Source: Girardinichthys multiradiatus (lineage: Eukaryota > Chordata > Actinopteri > Cyprinodontiformes > Goodeidae). From it: DNA of 64,000 nt. The stretch's first letter is position 1; the number at the start of each line of letters is the position of its first letter. The DNA lies in assembly GCF_021462225.1 (NCBI RefSeq), contig NC_061795.1, forward strand, positions 4,293,001 to 4,357,000, written 5' to 3'. The position numbers and the translations under genes were made by a program. A model generated the notes under the pieces. It worked only from the letters and a program-made list of their open reading frames with translations, was not told the DNA's origin and searched no databases. Positions 1 to 11,883 of this stretch are shown here, piece after piece.

Positions 1-2435
1 ATGTTGAATTTACTAAAGCTGAATTAAATTATGCACTTAGGAAGACAAAAAATACAGCACCAGGTAAAGATCAAATTTGGTACAGAATGATAAGGCAACT
101 TGGTGGAAAATCGAAAGATATAATATTACAATTATATAATAAAATATGGGAGGAGGGAAAATTACCACTGAGCTGGAAGGAATCAATTATAGTACCAATA
201 GCTAAACCAGGAAAAGATAAATCAAATCCAGGAAATTATAGACCAATAGCCTTAACATCAAATCTATGTAAAATAATGGAAAAAATGATTAATAGTAGAC
301 TAGTATATTATTTAAATAATAAAGGATATATGTCAAAGTATCAAAGTGGTTTTAGAAAAGGGAGGAGTACTAATGATCCAATGCTATGCTTAGAGCATGA
401 AATTAGAAGAGCACAGGTAAATAAAGAAAGTGTAGTGGCTGTATTTTTTGATATAGAAAAAGCATATGATATGATGTGGGTGGAAGGATTATTAATTAAA
501 TTACAAATACTGGGCATTAAAGGGAAAATATTTAAATGGATCAAAGATTTTTTAACAAATAGGAAAATACAAGTTAGAATTGGGGAAGTGATCTCAGGAA
601 AATATATAGTAGAAAATGGAACTCCACAGGGGAGTATTATAAGTCCGTTATTGTTTTCAATTATGATAAATGATGTATTTAAAGATATTGGAAAAGTAAT
701 GGGATGTTCACTTTTTGCAGACGATGGAGCTGTTTGGAAAAGAGGAAAAAATGTAGATTTCATTGTAAAGAAATTACAAGAGGCTATTATTGAAATAGAG
801 AAATGGGCGTTACAATGGGGATTTAAGTTTTCAGTTGAAAAAACCAAAGTAATGATATTTAATCAGAAAAAAATAAACAAGGAAATAAAATTAAAATTAT
901 ATCACCAAGAATTAGAGCAAGTAAAGTAAATAAAATTTTTAGGATTATGGTTTGATGAAAAACTAAAATGGAATATGCATATTCAAAAAGTTGTTGATAA
1001 ATGTAAGAACATTTTAAATATTATGAGATGCTTGGCTGGCAGTGACTGGGGAGCAGATAGGAAATCACTAAAACAGATTTACACAGGAATGATAAGACCT
1101 AACATAGACTTTGGTTGTATAGTTTACGGTTCAGCAGCTAAAACACATCTGGTTAAATTAGATATTATCCAACATCAGGCCTTAAGATTATGTACTGGAG
1201 CATTTAAAACTACACCAACAGCAGCAATAGAAATAGAAATGGAAGAAATGCCGTTAGAGTTAAGAAGAATAAAACTAGAAATAAATTATTGGTTAAATTT
1301 ACAAGGTAATAACTTGGATCATCCAATTTGGGAAATTTTAAATCCATGTTGGGAAAAAGAAAATAAAGAAATGAAGAGTTTTGGATGGACAATTGAAAAT
1401 AAAGTAAAAGAATTTAAAATGATTGATTTAGAAATTTGTCAAACATCACCAATATCAATTATACCACCATGGATTCTACCAGAAGCAACAGTAGATATGT
1501 CAATAATGGAAAAGAAGCAAGATAAATCTTCCATAGTAGATAGTTATTCAGTACAGATACATTTAAATAATTATTATAGATATATTCAAATATATACAGA
1601 TGCATCAAAAATAAATGGAAAAGTAGGAATAGCTTTTGTAGTACCAGAATTCAATCTAAAAATAGGAAAACGAATTACAGACGGCTTATCAGTATACACA
1701 GGAGAAATATTGGCTATATTATTAGCTTTACAATGGGTAGAAGACATAAAACCATTAAAAACAGTCATTTGCTCAGATTCAAGCTCTGCATTATTAAGTT
1801 TAAAATATAATCAATCAGATAGTAGGATGGACATTTTATTAGAAATATTTCATACATTATACAGAATACAAAAAATGGGCTTGATAGTTATATTTGTGTG
1901 GGTTCCAGCACATATTGGAGTAGAAGGAAACGAGAGGGCAGATAAAATAGCAAAGAGGATAATTCAAAATCCTATTAGTTTTATAGTTAAAACAAGTAAA
2001 TCTGAGGGAAAGAGTATTGTTAAAGGAAAGCTGATGGAAAAATGGCAAAAAAGGTGGGATGAAGGAAAAACAGGAAGATGGTTTTATAAAATTCAGAAGA
2101 TAGTAGGAGAAAGAAGAAATGGAAGACGAAATAGAAAGGAGGAAAGAGTGATAACAAGGTTAAGATTTGGGCATACAGGACTTAATTATACACTTTTTAA
2201 AATTCAAAAGCATGATACTGGTAAATGTGATTACTGTGGAAAATATGAAACAATAGAACATGTTATATTAGAATGTCATAAATATGAAAGAGAAAGAAGA
2301 TATATGAGAAGAGAGTTTGAAGGTATTAAGGAAAGGGTTAATTTATTAGATATTTTGAGGAAGAATTTAGGGAGTAAACATGTACAAATAGTGATTTGTT
2401 TTTTAAAGAAAACACAATTATTTAATAGAATTTGA
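1..2435 (+). pseudogene. LINE ORF2, 3' part: reverse transcriptase and RNase H (Nimb/I-like), one nonsense codon
   Basis: The reading frame is open from the first window bases (codons from position 3), so the 5' part lies outside. It encodes a non-LTR reverse transcriptase with NYRPIALTSNLCKIMEK, a first catalytic region FFDIEKAYD, TPQGSIISPLL and the FADD box near 715-725. The same frame continues after a single TAA at 927-929 into an RNase H domain (IYTDASKINGKVGIAFVV, later HIGVEGNERADK) and a C-terminal Cys/His cluster (CDYCGKYETIEHVILECH). RT followed by RNase H and this cluster is the order known for I/Nimb-type LINEs. The stop falls between RT and RNase H, so the copy is inactive unless read through, but it is otherwise intact and probably young. 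Clade assignment is from domain order only. Confidence 0.85.
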
Positions 2436-2684
2436 TTATAGTAGATAAAATTGTGAAAGTATGGAGGATATAGAAGGGTAGAATACAATGTAATGTGTAA
2501 GTATGTCTATTTGTATATATACATATAGGTAAGATATATTTATTTATTTAATTTGTAGAATTAAATATATATATATAAATAGATAGACCGACACGAACCA
2601 CACTCCATACCAGTAAGTGGCGGTAATGCTACTAAAAGTTTGTTGCCAACCGCCAATAAAACCAACAAGAAGAAGAAGAAGGTC
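2436..2684 (+). repeat. 3' UTR and GAA-rich tail of the LINE
   Basis: A/T-rich untranslated stretch, then a compact segment with GTAAGTGGCGGTAATG and CCAACCGCCAATAAAA, ending in an AAG/AAGAAG run at about 2668-2684. A conserved GGCGG...CCGCC segment followed by a short simple-repeat tail is typical of the 3' ends of fish I/Nimb-like LINEs and of SINEs that borrow them. It directly follows the ORF above. Confidence 0.7.
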
Positions 2685-2713
2685 TTTGCTGGAACATAAC
2701 CTCAGTTATGTGG

Positions 2714-2830
2714 ACTGCCTGTCTGCCTACCTGCCCGGCTACCTACCTACCTGCCTGCCTGCCTGCCTGCCTGTCTACCTGTCTACTTGTCGACCTGCCT
2801 GTCTACCTGTCAACCTGCCTGCCTGCACCT
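2714..2830. repeat. CTGC/CTAC tetranucleotide microsatellite
   Basis: About 115 bp of imperfect CTGC and CTAC units. Open frames across it only encode Cys-Leu-Pro repeats and are not genes. Confidence 0.9.
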
Positions 2831-3054
2831 GGTAAACGCTCACCTAAGGACTGCACTGTAAATATACTCACCATCAGCACTCTCACCTTGCATTCCTGGA
2901 TTCCGTCCTCCTCCCCTGGTTCCTGGACAACACCAACTTATTATCCTAGGCAAGCCTACACTAGGAATAAAACTTCACTTACCGTCTACATCCTGTGTTT
3001 TGAGTCTGTTTTCATTCTCTGGTTTGTTCTACTTCGACTACCTTAGTGATTCAT

Positions 3055-3450
3055 GATAAAAATATTTTAATAAAATAATGTTTTAAAGAATGATCTTGTT
3101 GAATAAAACCAATCTTCTGGATGACTAATTCTCAACGGTGTCTCATTAGCTCCCTTCATTTATTGAAATAATATTTAAAGAAAACACAACATTATGACGT
3201 TATGATCAATCTTCTGTTTAAAATCAACCATCAAGTAAAGTTTGTCTTAACTTTAAATACACACAAACAAAGAACGCAAAACTGATCACGTGTGCTGCAG
3301 TTCAACCCAAACAAAACCAAACTTCATAAAATGAAAAACATTTAAATAATTTCATTATAAATCCTTCTCTATTATTCTGCCCAAACCTAACCTCTTATGA
3401 AAATGTTGAGGAGTTGTCCAGGCGACGATGAAGTTTGAAGAAACGCGATG
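3055..3450. repeat. Dispersed repeat family X, copy a (partial)
   Basis: 3055-3190 matches about 45115-45235 (shared TTCTGGATGACTAATTCTCA) and 3205-3450 matches about 45540-45815 (shared AAACCAAACTTCATAAAATG and TTGAGGAGTTGTCC). The order is conserved, so this is an internally deleted copy of a longer element represented at 44.6-46.0 kb. No coding capacity or terminal repeats recognised. Confidence 0.7.
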
Positions 3451-5159
3451 TAAAAGATTAATTGGTAGCTATTGCAAAAGTTTGAAGGCAGAAATACCTG
3501 TCAAGATTGTCACAAACAGTTATTAGTTTAAGGGACAATAACTTTTTCATATAGGACAAGGTTGGTTTGCATAGCTTTTCGCTTGATAAATAAAGTTGTC
3601 TTTTTAAAACAACTTTTTGCATATAATCGGGTTATCTGTGTGATGTTAAAATGTGTTTGATGATGTGGAACAGTTTAAGTGCGACAAAAAAAAAAAGTAA
3701 AAACAGAAGAAATGTGTCAGAGGCAAATACTTTTACAGAGCACAACAGATAGAATGTTTCTTATTTTGATTAAAAGGTGGTTTTTCTACAGGATGAAAAT
3801 TGGATTAATAATAACTTGGTTCCTGAATGACCACTGCTTAATTGTAAAACAAAAAAGCTCTCACTGTAAGTCATTGGATTTTCTATACTTATGCTGAGAG
3901 TCTCCTATGGAATGTCTGAAAAATCAACACCCTGTTTTAGTTCAGCTTTTGGCCATGCTGACAAAACAGATAAATGCTCTGGAAATATGTATTTCACAAA
4001 CAGACTTAAAATCTACTGACTGACTTAAAAGACTGATGAAGACAGTCCAGCTAAAACAAGTTCCTTATAATATGTCTTGCATTTTCTTTTGTCTTCTTTC
4101 TCACAATTTTGTCCCGCATTTTATGACTACATATTCATTGATAGTATATTCAGTCTGACTTGTGTCAAAATGTTTTTGTATAATAACAAGGAGTTTAAAA
4201 TTTGGAATAGACTGCTGTTTTTTATAGTCCCGTGATCAAGCGTCCACGTAGTATCCTTCCTCATCCAGGTTGATAGCTGGGATGTGAGTTCCATATTTTT
4301 TATTATCTCTAAACCTCATTTTGCTAAACTTACACTAAAACAGTTTTTAGATCCTAAGTCTATTTGTGGATGATTTTGAAGCCAAAATTTTGGATACCTT
4401 TCTGCCCTAAAAAGCATGAGATTCAACAGATCAAGGCACATTCAAGTATTTATTAACCACAAGTTTCGAAGAAAATGTGATGTTGGAGAAACTCATATTT
4501 CTCTTATTTTTATTCTATATATTTTGCAACATTTTAATTAGTATTTTCCATGGATTGAACAGGTGGTTATGACCCAAAAGGTTTCTCTGAAGGAATGTTT
4601 AAGGTAGAGACAGCAGAAAGATGAAGGACAAAAATAAACTTTAATGACTACTCAAAAAGAGTTAAAGGGAGAAAGAGCACTGGCAAACTCAGTAAACCAA
4701 CAATATTTCAACCCTGAAATAGACAGCCAGTCGGACCTTGTAGGGAAAATAGACAACTGCATACATTCATGGACAGTATACCAGAGAGCAAATAGTTACA
4801 GAGGTAACTCATATGTGAGATATTAAAGAATAATAACACTAAAACTCAACTATATACGGAAAGGAAATATCAGAACATTCCAATATGCAATAAGCTGACA
4901 TAAAATAGATGTTTTAGATTCAGCATCCAAAAATGAAAAAAATAAAATAAATCAGTGTTATGACAAGCACATGAATGAGAAAGAGATCCAAACAAATACA
5001 AGCAGTATATCTGCAAGATTTTACACCTACGTGTGGCCCAACAATTATTGGTTTGGTTATCAGCAACTATTAATAATTATAATGAATTATTAACAAGTAT
5101 ATTAATGACTTTAGAATATTTTCTTTGGCAGTCAGAACTAAGAAGTTGGGGCACCACTT
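3451..5159. other. No gene recognised
   Basis: A/T-rich sequence with stops in all frames. No family motif, RNA gene or splice-flanked exon recognised. Confidence 0.6.
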
Positions 5160-5815
5160 AGTTATCAGGAATCATTAGTCAAACAACAATGTCTATGTCA
5201 GGTACTGTTCTACGAATACCAGTGTCACAATCCTGAGGTGCTTGGATTTTTATTTTCTTGTGTGTGTATATTTTGGCCATTTGCTTACTGCTTACTTTGT
5301 TCTTTAGGTCTTGCTTTCTGAAGTTTATTTCCCCACGTTTGCTATTGTTAGGCGTTTCACTTATTAGTTCACTCTTGTGTGTTTGCTTCCTTTTAGTGTT
5401 CTTGGTACATTTGTAGTTATTTTCTGTTGGATCTCTGTTAGATATTTTCCTTGGGTTTTCTTGTATTTCTGTTTCTGCTCTGCCCTGGTTAATTTGTCTT
5501 CTACCCTCAGCTATATCCACCTTGCAAACAAGCTGATGCTGCTCATCTGTGCCACCTCATTTTGTCCACAGACTGCACCTGTTTCTGTTCCCTTTAAGCT
5601 CTCTGTTCGTCTTTGTTCAATGTGTGTTATTCTGCTTCATTCTCGGTTACTCTAAATGCTCATTGCTGCCTGTTACTCTGCCCATGCTCGATGTCTTGTT
5701 CTTCCAGTGTAACTCTTGTAAGTCCTCATTTATTTTCATGATTAAAGAACTCTTATTTTACCTCAGCCAAGCTCTGCATTTGGGTACATCACACACTGGA
5801 TCGCAACACCCTGCC
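5160..5815 (+). repeat. Probable 3' end of a non-LTR retrotransposon
   Basis: Pyrimidine-rich sequence with CTTGGATTTTTATTTTCTTG near its start and, at the end, ATGATTAAAGAACTCTTATT followed by a run leading to CTGCATTTGGGTAC. This resembles the 3' untranslated ends of fish RTE-like and related LINEs. No RT coding sequence is attached, as expected for a heavily 5'-truncated copy. Clade not certain. Confidence 0.45.
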
Positions 5816-5827
5816 TAATGAGGTATT

Positions 5828-6130
5828 ATAGAACAAAAGGTGACAGAGTGAATTCTTGCACTGGTCTTCTCAAACAGCAAGCTTTACACACATACATATA
5901 ATAAACACAAACAACGTCTCTCCAAAACACGAGAATTTAATTACACAATACTTCAACTTTACAGTCAAATTCTGTGAGCCAACTCTACAGCTAAGCAAGC
6001 AACGTTTAACTAAACTACAAAGGAAAAGAATAATAATTAAACCGATAAACCAATCAACTAATAAATGATAACAAAAACTAAAAGACTAATGAGAAATAAC
6101 TAAAAAGCTAGTGAACTATTTCATAATAAA
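5828..6130. repeat. Possible diverged copy of repeat family X (copy b)
   Basis: Contains AACAGCAAGCTTTACACACA, ACACGAGAATTTAATTACACA and a following Leu/Thr-poor A-rich stretch in the same order as the better copies at 9.1-9.5 kb and 44.7-44.9 kb. Divergence is high, so the call is tentative. Confidence 0.4.
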
Positions 6131-6889
6131 AAAACAACAGAGCAGCAATTATAAAGTTCGGCATGAAGATGTATATGTTAAAACCAAAATGTGTTATGAG
6201 GAAATGGAAATGAGGGCTCAAAGGCTAACAAAGAACCACTAGTATATATGTGTGTTTGTGTGTGTGGCTAGACTAACTAGCAAGCAAGCTAGTAGACAAA
6301 GCAAGCTGAGGGCACACCACACTGAGGCAAATTAAAATTAAGGTAGTGACTGCCAACAGTGGGAAAGATCAGTTTAAACTGGCACAGTCTAATGAGGTCT
6401 GCATGCATGTGAACACAGGTAAGCTAACTAGGAAGCAAAGAATCAATTTATTTTGTTTGGACTGGGCTGATCCTTGCTATGATAAAGGTTTGGTTCCAAG
6501 TAGGAAACATTACTAGTGTTGTCAACATTTACTGTGCCCAGGTAAAAAAAAATGGGGCTGGGATGTATTTTGTTTTACTAAAGATAAGGAACCAAATAAA
6601 AATTAACCCAAGCTTTTATTAACAGAACAACAAAAGGTAAACAAGATCATAGAGAGTAGCTGTGACAAAGAGTGGGAGAAATCATAATAAGATGATTAAA
6701 CATCTCCATGTGAAACACTGCTTGATTTCGGGCAGTGGCGCGCTACAGTGTCAACAGTGGTTTGTCGAAAGTAAGATGCTTTAAAATCAATTTATGGCGT
6801 TTAGTTTATATTTTCAGAGCTGTGAGTTGTTTTGCTTATTTATTAATGTGATTTGTGAACATTGTTCTTCTGAGTTTGGTGTGTTTGTC
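6131..6889. other. No gene recognised
   Basis: A/T-rich sequence with a short TGTGTG run near 6249-6265. Nothing coding or structured recognised. Confidence 0.55.
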
Positions 6890-7318
6890 TACTGCATTAC
6901 AAAATTACAGGCCCATCTCATATCTCTCATTTATCAGTAAGGTTATTGAAAAAGCTTTGTTTCAACGTTAAATACCCTCTTAACATTGACCAGCCTTTTT
7001 GATGTGTTCCAGTCAGGTTTCCGTGCTCACCACGGTTCTGAGACTGCCCTTGTCGAGGTGTTCAGTGACATCAGGATAAATGCAGAATGTGGAAAACCAC
7101 AGTGCTGGTATTATTGGACATCAGCACAAAATTCAACACTGTTAGTCACGGTATATTACTGGACCAACTAGAACTAGGTTGATCTTTCTGGTACAGCACT
7201 TGACTGGTTTGAGTCTGAAGGACAGGGACTTTTTTTGTATTATCTGGTAACTTTACATCAGAGTTTCTACAATCACATGCGGAGTTACCTCATCCTGAGA
7301 CACCTCCTATTCAATATC
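6890..7318 (+). pseudogene. L2-like LINE reverse transcriptase fragment, 5' piece
   Basis: Conceptual translation in shifting frames gives L2-type RT motifs: YRPISYLSFISKVIEKAL, then FDVFQSGFRAHHGSETALVEV at about 7001-7060, then a region equivalent to VLLDIS and GTALDWFES. At least two frame changes and stops are present. The copy is interrupted at the TA dinucleotide 7319-7320 by the Tc1 element, and L2-like sequence resumes at 8582. Confidence 0.75.
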
Positions 7319-7320
7319 TA

Positions 7321-8579
7321 CAGGGGTTGGACAATGAAACTGAAACACCTGTCATTTTAGTGTGGGAGGTTTCATGGCTAAAGTGGACAAGCCTGGTAGC
7401 CAGTCTTCATTGATTGCACATTACACCAGTAAGAGCAGAGTGTGAAGGTTCAATTAGCAGGGTAAGAGCACAGTTTTGCTCAAAATATTGAAATGCACAC
7501 AACATTATGGGTGACATACCAGAGTTCAAAAGAGGACAAATTGTTGGTGCACGTCTTGCTGGCGCATCTGTGACCATGACAGCAAGTCTTTTATCAAGAG
7601 CCACGGTATCCAGGGTAAGGTCAGCATACCACCAAGTAGGACGAACCACATCCAACAGGATTAACTGTGGACGCAAGAGGAAGCTGTCTGAAATGGATGT
7701 TTGGGTGCTAACCCGGATTGTATCCAAAAAACATAGAACCACGGCTGCCCAAATCACGGCAGAATTAAATGTGCACCACAGCTCTCCTGTTTCCACCAGA
7801 ACTGTCCGTCGAGAGCTCCACAGGGTCAATATACACGGCCGGGCTGCTATAGCCAAACCTTTGGCCACTCATGCCAATGCCAAATGTCAGTTTCAATGGT
7901 GCAAGGGGCACAACTCTTGGGCTGTGGACAATGTGAAACATGTATTGTTCTCTGATGAGTCCACCTTTACTGTTTTCCCCACATCCAAGAGAGTTACGGT
8001 GTGGAGAAGCCCCAAAGAAGCGTACCACCCAGACTGTTGCATGCCCAGAGTGAAGCATGGGGGTGGATCAGTGATGGTTTGGGCTGCCATATCATGGCAT
8101 TCCCTTGGCCCAATACTTGTGCTAGATGGTCACTGCCAAGGACTACCGAACCATTCTTGAGGACCTTGTGCATCCAATGGTTCAAACATTGTATCCTGAA
8201 GGCGGTGCCGTGTATCAGGATGACAATGCACAAATACACACAGCAAGACTGGTGAAAGATTGGTTTGATGAACATGAAAGTGAAGATGAACATCTCCCAT
8301 GGCCTGCACAGTCACCAGATCTAAATATTATTGAGCCAATTTGGGGTGTTTTGGAGGAGCGAGTCAGGAAACATTTTCCTCCACCAGTATCACGTAGTGA
8401 CCCGGCCACTATCCTGCAAGAAGAATGGCTTAAAATCCCTCTGACCACTGTGCAGGACTTGTATATGTCATTCCCAAGACGAATTGATGCTGTATTGGCC
8501 GCAAAAGGAGGCCCTACACCATACTAATAAATTATTGTGGCCTAAAACCAGGTGTTTCAGTTTCATTGTCCAACCCCTG
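7321..8579 (+). mobile_element. Tc1/mariner transposon with DD36E spacing, copy 1
   Basis: A 1259-bp element bounded by perfect 31-bp terminal inverted repeats beginning CAGGGGTTGGACAATGAAAC and flanked by TA on both sides (7319-7320 and 8580-8581), the Tc1/mariner target duplication. It encodes one transposase, now broken. It is inserted in an L2 copy whose halves remain on either side. A second copy of the same family is at 30232-31486 on the opposite strand. Confidence 0.93.
7507..8527 (+). pseudogene. Tc1-like transposase, DD36E spacing, frameshifted
   Basis: ATG at 7507. N-terminal paired-like helix-turn-helix DNA-binding region (FKRGQIVGARLAG, then SRATVSRV), missing two codons relative to the copy at 30.3-31.3 kb. 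The catalytic domain has the first Asp in HVLFSDESTFTVF, the second in YQDDNAQ and the Glu in NIIEPIW. Counting from the second Asp gives 36 intervening residues, not 34. The frame breaks at about 8125-8130, where 5 nt present in the other copy are missing; the C-terminal half continues in the next frame to 8527 and ends AKGGPTPY. The length of about 340 residues is normal for the family. Inactive as it stands. Confidence 0.9.
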
Positions 8580-8581
8580 TA

Positions 8582-8770
8582 CATACTCCCTTTAGCAGAC
8601 ATCTGATAAAGAGACAATCTTAGTTTAGTTTATGAGTTACTGAATGGGTTAGCCCCAAAATACAGTACATTAAAGATTTATTGCTGTTGTATCAATCTTC
8701 CAGACCACTCAGATCTTCTGGTTCAAGTTTACTCTGCTGCTGTGCAATGTGCTTAAGTTATTTCATATTT
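8582..8770 (+). pseudogene. L2-like LINE fragment, 3' piece
   Basis: Resumes directly after the Tc1 copy. A frame gives VYELLNGLAPKYS, then a stretch equivalent to LPDHSDLLV, which corresponds to the C-terminal region of L2 proteins (KALNGLAPxYL, SRxLRSSG). An internal part of the L2 is missing, so the copy was already deleted before the Tc1 insertion. Confidence 0.6.
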
Positions 8771-9690
8771 AATTAAATAACTTTTGGTCTGTTAAGTATT
8801 GGGCTGCACGGTGGATCCTCCGTTCGACTCCCGGCCGATGGTCTTTCTGCATGGAGTTTACATGTTCTTCTCGTGCATACGTTGGTTCTCTCTGGGAACT
8901 CCGACTTCCTCCTACAGTCCAAAGACATGCCTGTGAATTGGTCTCTCTAAATTGCTCTTAGGTGTGTGAATGAGTGTGTGCTTGGTCGTATGTGTGTTGC
9001 CCTGCGATGGATTGGTGACCTGTCCAGGGTGTACCCCGCCTCCCGCCCATAGACTGCTGGAGATAGGCACCAGCTTCCCCGCGACCCACTATGGAAGAAG
9101 CGGTAGAAAATGACTGACTGAAGTATTGTCCTGTGAATACCAGGACCACCAATTCATGGTGATGGTCTTAGAACAATACATAAAAGAGTGATTTGAGGAC
9201 TGGCATTCACAAAACAGCAAACTCTATACACATATGGAATAAATTACCACAACTCCTCTTTAAAATATAAGAATTTGGTAACAAAATCAATTTAAGTTAA
9301 ACATGTTTCAATTAACAAACTCTGGTACTAGGCTACAAAAAATCAACTAAATTACTAAGCAAAATGAAGGAATAAAGAACTAATCAAGGAACAAGCACAC
9401 CAATAAAGTTGATGCAAAAATATTACAGTTTATATGTGGATGTCTATGTTTAAGAATCAAGGTTTATCTTGAGGAATTTAGGATGCGGTCATATTAGTTT
9501 CAAACTAACCAGTCACAATGCAAAATCAGAAGATAAGTCAAACAGTATTTTAACAAAATATTTTTTAAACGACGATTTGCCAAATTAAATGTCAGTAACC
9601 TAAATTGATTCTTGATGTTGTTTTAATCAGCCACCATTATTTTTGTGAAAATATTTTTTAAGTAAATATTATTTGCCAAATTATATGCCA
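8755..9690. repeat. Repeat family X, copy c, split by a SINE
   Basis: 8775-8800 (TTGGTCTGTTAAG) and 9121-9500 (TCCTGTGAATACCAG, CAGCAAACTCTATACACATA, TGTTTAAGAATCAAGG) match the copy at 44635-45000 in order. The copy is interrupted at 8801-9120 by a SINE and ends near 9690 where a LINE begins. Confidence 0.7.
8801..9120 (+). repeat. tRNA-derived SINE with target-site duplication
   Basis: Begins GGGCTGCACGGTGG, has a pol III B-box-like GTTCGACTCCC and the common teleost SINE body (TGCATGGAGTTTACATGTTC, CCTGTCCAGGGTGTACCCCG), ending in a TGAC tail. A 7-bp AAGTATT lies immediately on both sides (8794-8800 and 9121-9127), marking the insertion. The A-box region is deleted. Confidence 0.85.
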
Positions 9691-10145
9691 ATAAGGGGGG
9701 CCAGCAGGACCACGTCATCTGCAAAAAGAAGAGACAAAATCCACTGGTCCCCAAACCAGACCCCCTGCGGCCCTTGGCTGTGCCTAGAAATCCGGTCCAT
9801 AAAAGTTATGAACAGGACCGGTGACAAAGGGCAGCCCTGCCGGAGTCCAACATGCACCGGCAACAGGTCCGACTTAGTGCCGGCAATGCGGACCAAACTC
9901 CTACTCCGCTTGTACAGAGACCGGATGGCCCCTAATAAAGGGCCCCCAATTCCATACTCCTGGAGCACCCCCCACAGGGCACCACGAGGAACACAGTCGA
10001 ATGCCTTCTCAAGGTCCACAAAACACATGTGGACCAGTTGGGCAAACTCCCATGAACCCTCGAGTACCCTGTAGAGGGTATAGAGCTGGTCCAGTGTTCC
10101 ACGGCCAGGACGAAAACCACACTGCTCCTCCTGACCTCTAGCCAA
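9681..10145 (-). pseudogene. LINE reverse transcriptase core, inverted 5' segment
   Basis: Minus-strand frame with EEQCGFRPGRGTLDQLYTL, CFVDLEKAFDCVPRGALWGV, GLRQGCPLSPVLFITFMDRI and LFADDVVLLA. It is the RT palm of a common fish non-LTR element. It stops just after LLA near 9690, and the continuation of the same protein is found on the opposite strand starting at 10146, so the two pieces are halves of one insertion. Confidence 0.85.
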
Positions 10146-10672
10146 GCATCCACTGGGGGCGGTTCGCAGCCGAGTGTGAAGCGGCTGGGATGAAGATCAG
10201 CTCCTCCAAGTCCGAGGCCATGGTTCTCGACCGGAAAAGGGTGGCTTGTCCTCTTCAGGATGGAAGGGAGTTCCTGCCTCAAGTGGAGGAGTTCAATTAT
10301 CTCGGGGTCTTGTTCACGAGTGGGGGAAGAATGGATCGTGAGATCAACAGACAGATCGGTGCGGCTGCCGCAGTAATGTGGGCACTGTGCCGGTCTGTTG
10401 TGGTGAAGAGAGAGCTGAGCTGAAAAACGAAGCCCTCCATTTACCGGTCGCTCTACGTTCCTTCGCCTTCCTTGGGAGGTGTTCCAGTAACGTACCACTG
10501 GAGGGAATATGTCTCTCGGCTGGCCTAGGAACGCCTTGGGCTCCCCCCGGAGGAGCTGGAGGAGGTGTCTAGGGAGAGGGACGTCTGGATGTCTCTGCTG
10601 AATCTGCTGCCCCCGCAACCCGGTCCCGGATAAAGTGGAAGACGACGAGTATGAGTACGAGTAAACCAATGA
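10146..10672 (+). pseudogene. Same LINE, 3' segment in forward orientation
   Basis: The + strand gives FAAECEAAGMKISSSKSEAM, EFNYLGVLFTSGGRMDREI and VVVKRELS, ending in a stop; further fragments then reach the C-terminus and the repetitive tail GAGTATGAGTACGAG at about 10647-10663. These are the residues expected soon after LFADDVVLLA in this family. Internal deletion and stops make it nonfunctional. Twin priming during target-primed reverse transcription gives exactly this head-to-head geometry. Confidence 0.8.
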
Positions 10673-11883
10673 TTGTTTTGGATAATTGATTCTTAATTTC
10701 AGTATCCACTACATGGAGTAATGGACTAATAGAATGGCAGGGAGGAATGTCTATAGACTCTTACAAGATGACGACGAGTTGTATGTAAATATTTGACTTT
10801 GCTGGAGCTAGCATTAGCGTTTTTTTTTACCAGCACAAAGAACACAAACACCTGTGCCATGAATTAAATAATATTTAGATTTTATTAATATTTCATCCTA
10901 AACTAATTTTCTCTATCCACACACTACCTCATACATAACCTGTTCTGAAGAACACGAGGTCCAAAGGGTGTTGAGTTTATTATCGAAAGTGGGGGAAAAC
11001 CGCTTCATTCGACATAATTAGTAACATGGTCTCATCTTTTTTATTATGAACGCTTGATACTCAAACAGCTGGTCATTACTGAACTTTTGTTGTCCTCCAT
11101 TGGCATGCACAAACACCACATTGTAGTCAACTTTGGATGCGAGGATTTTTCGAGGTAGTAGAGTCTTACCCTGGATTAACAATGCATCTGTTGCGCTCCA
11201 CCCTTCTGATTTACTCCGCATCTCCTCTTCTCCGCTCCAGTCTGCTGCAAAGCACCGAGGTGCTCCAAGAAGCATGCGCAGAATGCACAATAAAACCCAG
11301 TGTCAAATTCGGAATATTGTCTAAAACAACTCATTCTGTGGAAATTAAACCCATTAATACTGCTTCACTTTTGCTTTTGCACCCAGATATTTTCATGTGT
11401 TTTGTGCTACCATCTAAAGTGAATTATTTAAAAAATCAGGATGTTTCCTGTTGGTGATTCCAGCTGATTCACAGCATCCAACCAAATTACACTCTTGTTG
11501 AATTTTGCCCGATGACCATCCGCACGCCAGTGTAAATGCTCTTATTGACTAGAATTGGTGCGTATTTACTTCGCTGTTCGTACCAGATGTAGTGTTAATT
11601 AGTGGTTATACTTGCCATGTGAGTTTTAAAGACCTTCAGTTTTGTGTGCTGACCTCACAATGTGACAGCTGTGCTGAAATGGGCCAATGTGAGCAAGGTG
11701 TGGCTTGAGGAGTGTTTTGTTTAGTGATTCTTGACATTATGGGAATTTCAGCTGTGACTCCTCCTTCCTGGGCTGAACTAAAAGTGTTTCAATGCACAGT
11801 GAAAGATGCACAGTTTCCTGCCATCCTCTTTGATTGTGTACAGTTCAGACCATGTTTCATCCCATGGCAGAGGCACAACATAC
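10673..11883. other. No confirmed gene
   Basis: One minus-strand open stretch (11290-11018, about 90 codons, CILRMLLGAPRCFAADWSG onward) has a potential GT splice donor near 11173. I do not recognise a family and see no supporting exon, so it is not called as a gene. Confidence 0.5.

Noticed and set aside
2617..3046. Cys-Leu-Pro-rich open frames
   Set aside because: Produced by the CTGC/CTAC microsatellite.
9673..10074. Plus-strand frame opposite the inverted LINE segment
   Set aside because: Shadow of the LINE RT on the other strand.
11018..11290. Minus-strand 90-codon frame with a possible splice donor
   Set aside because: No recognised domain, no second exon found, and composition not clearly coding.
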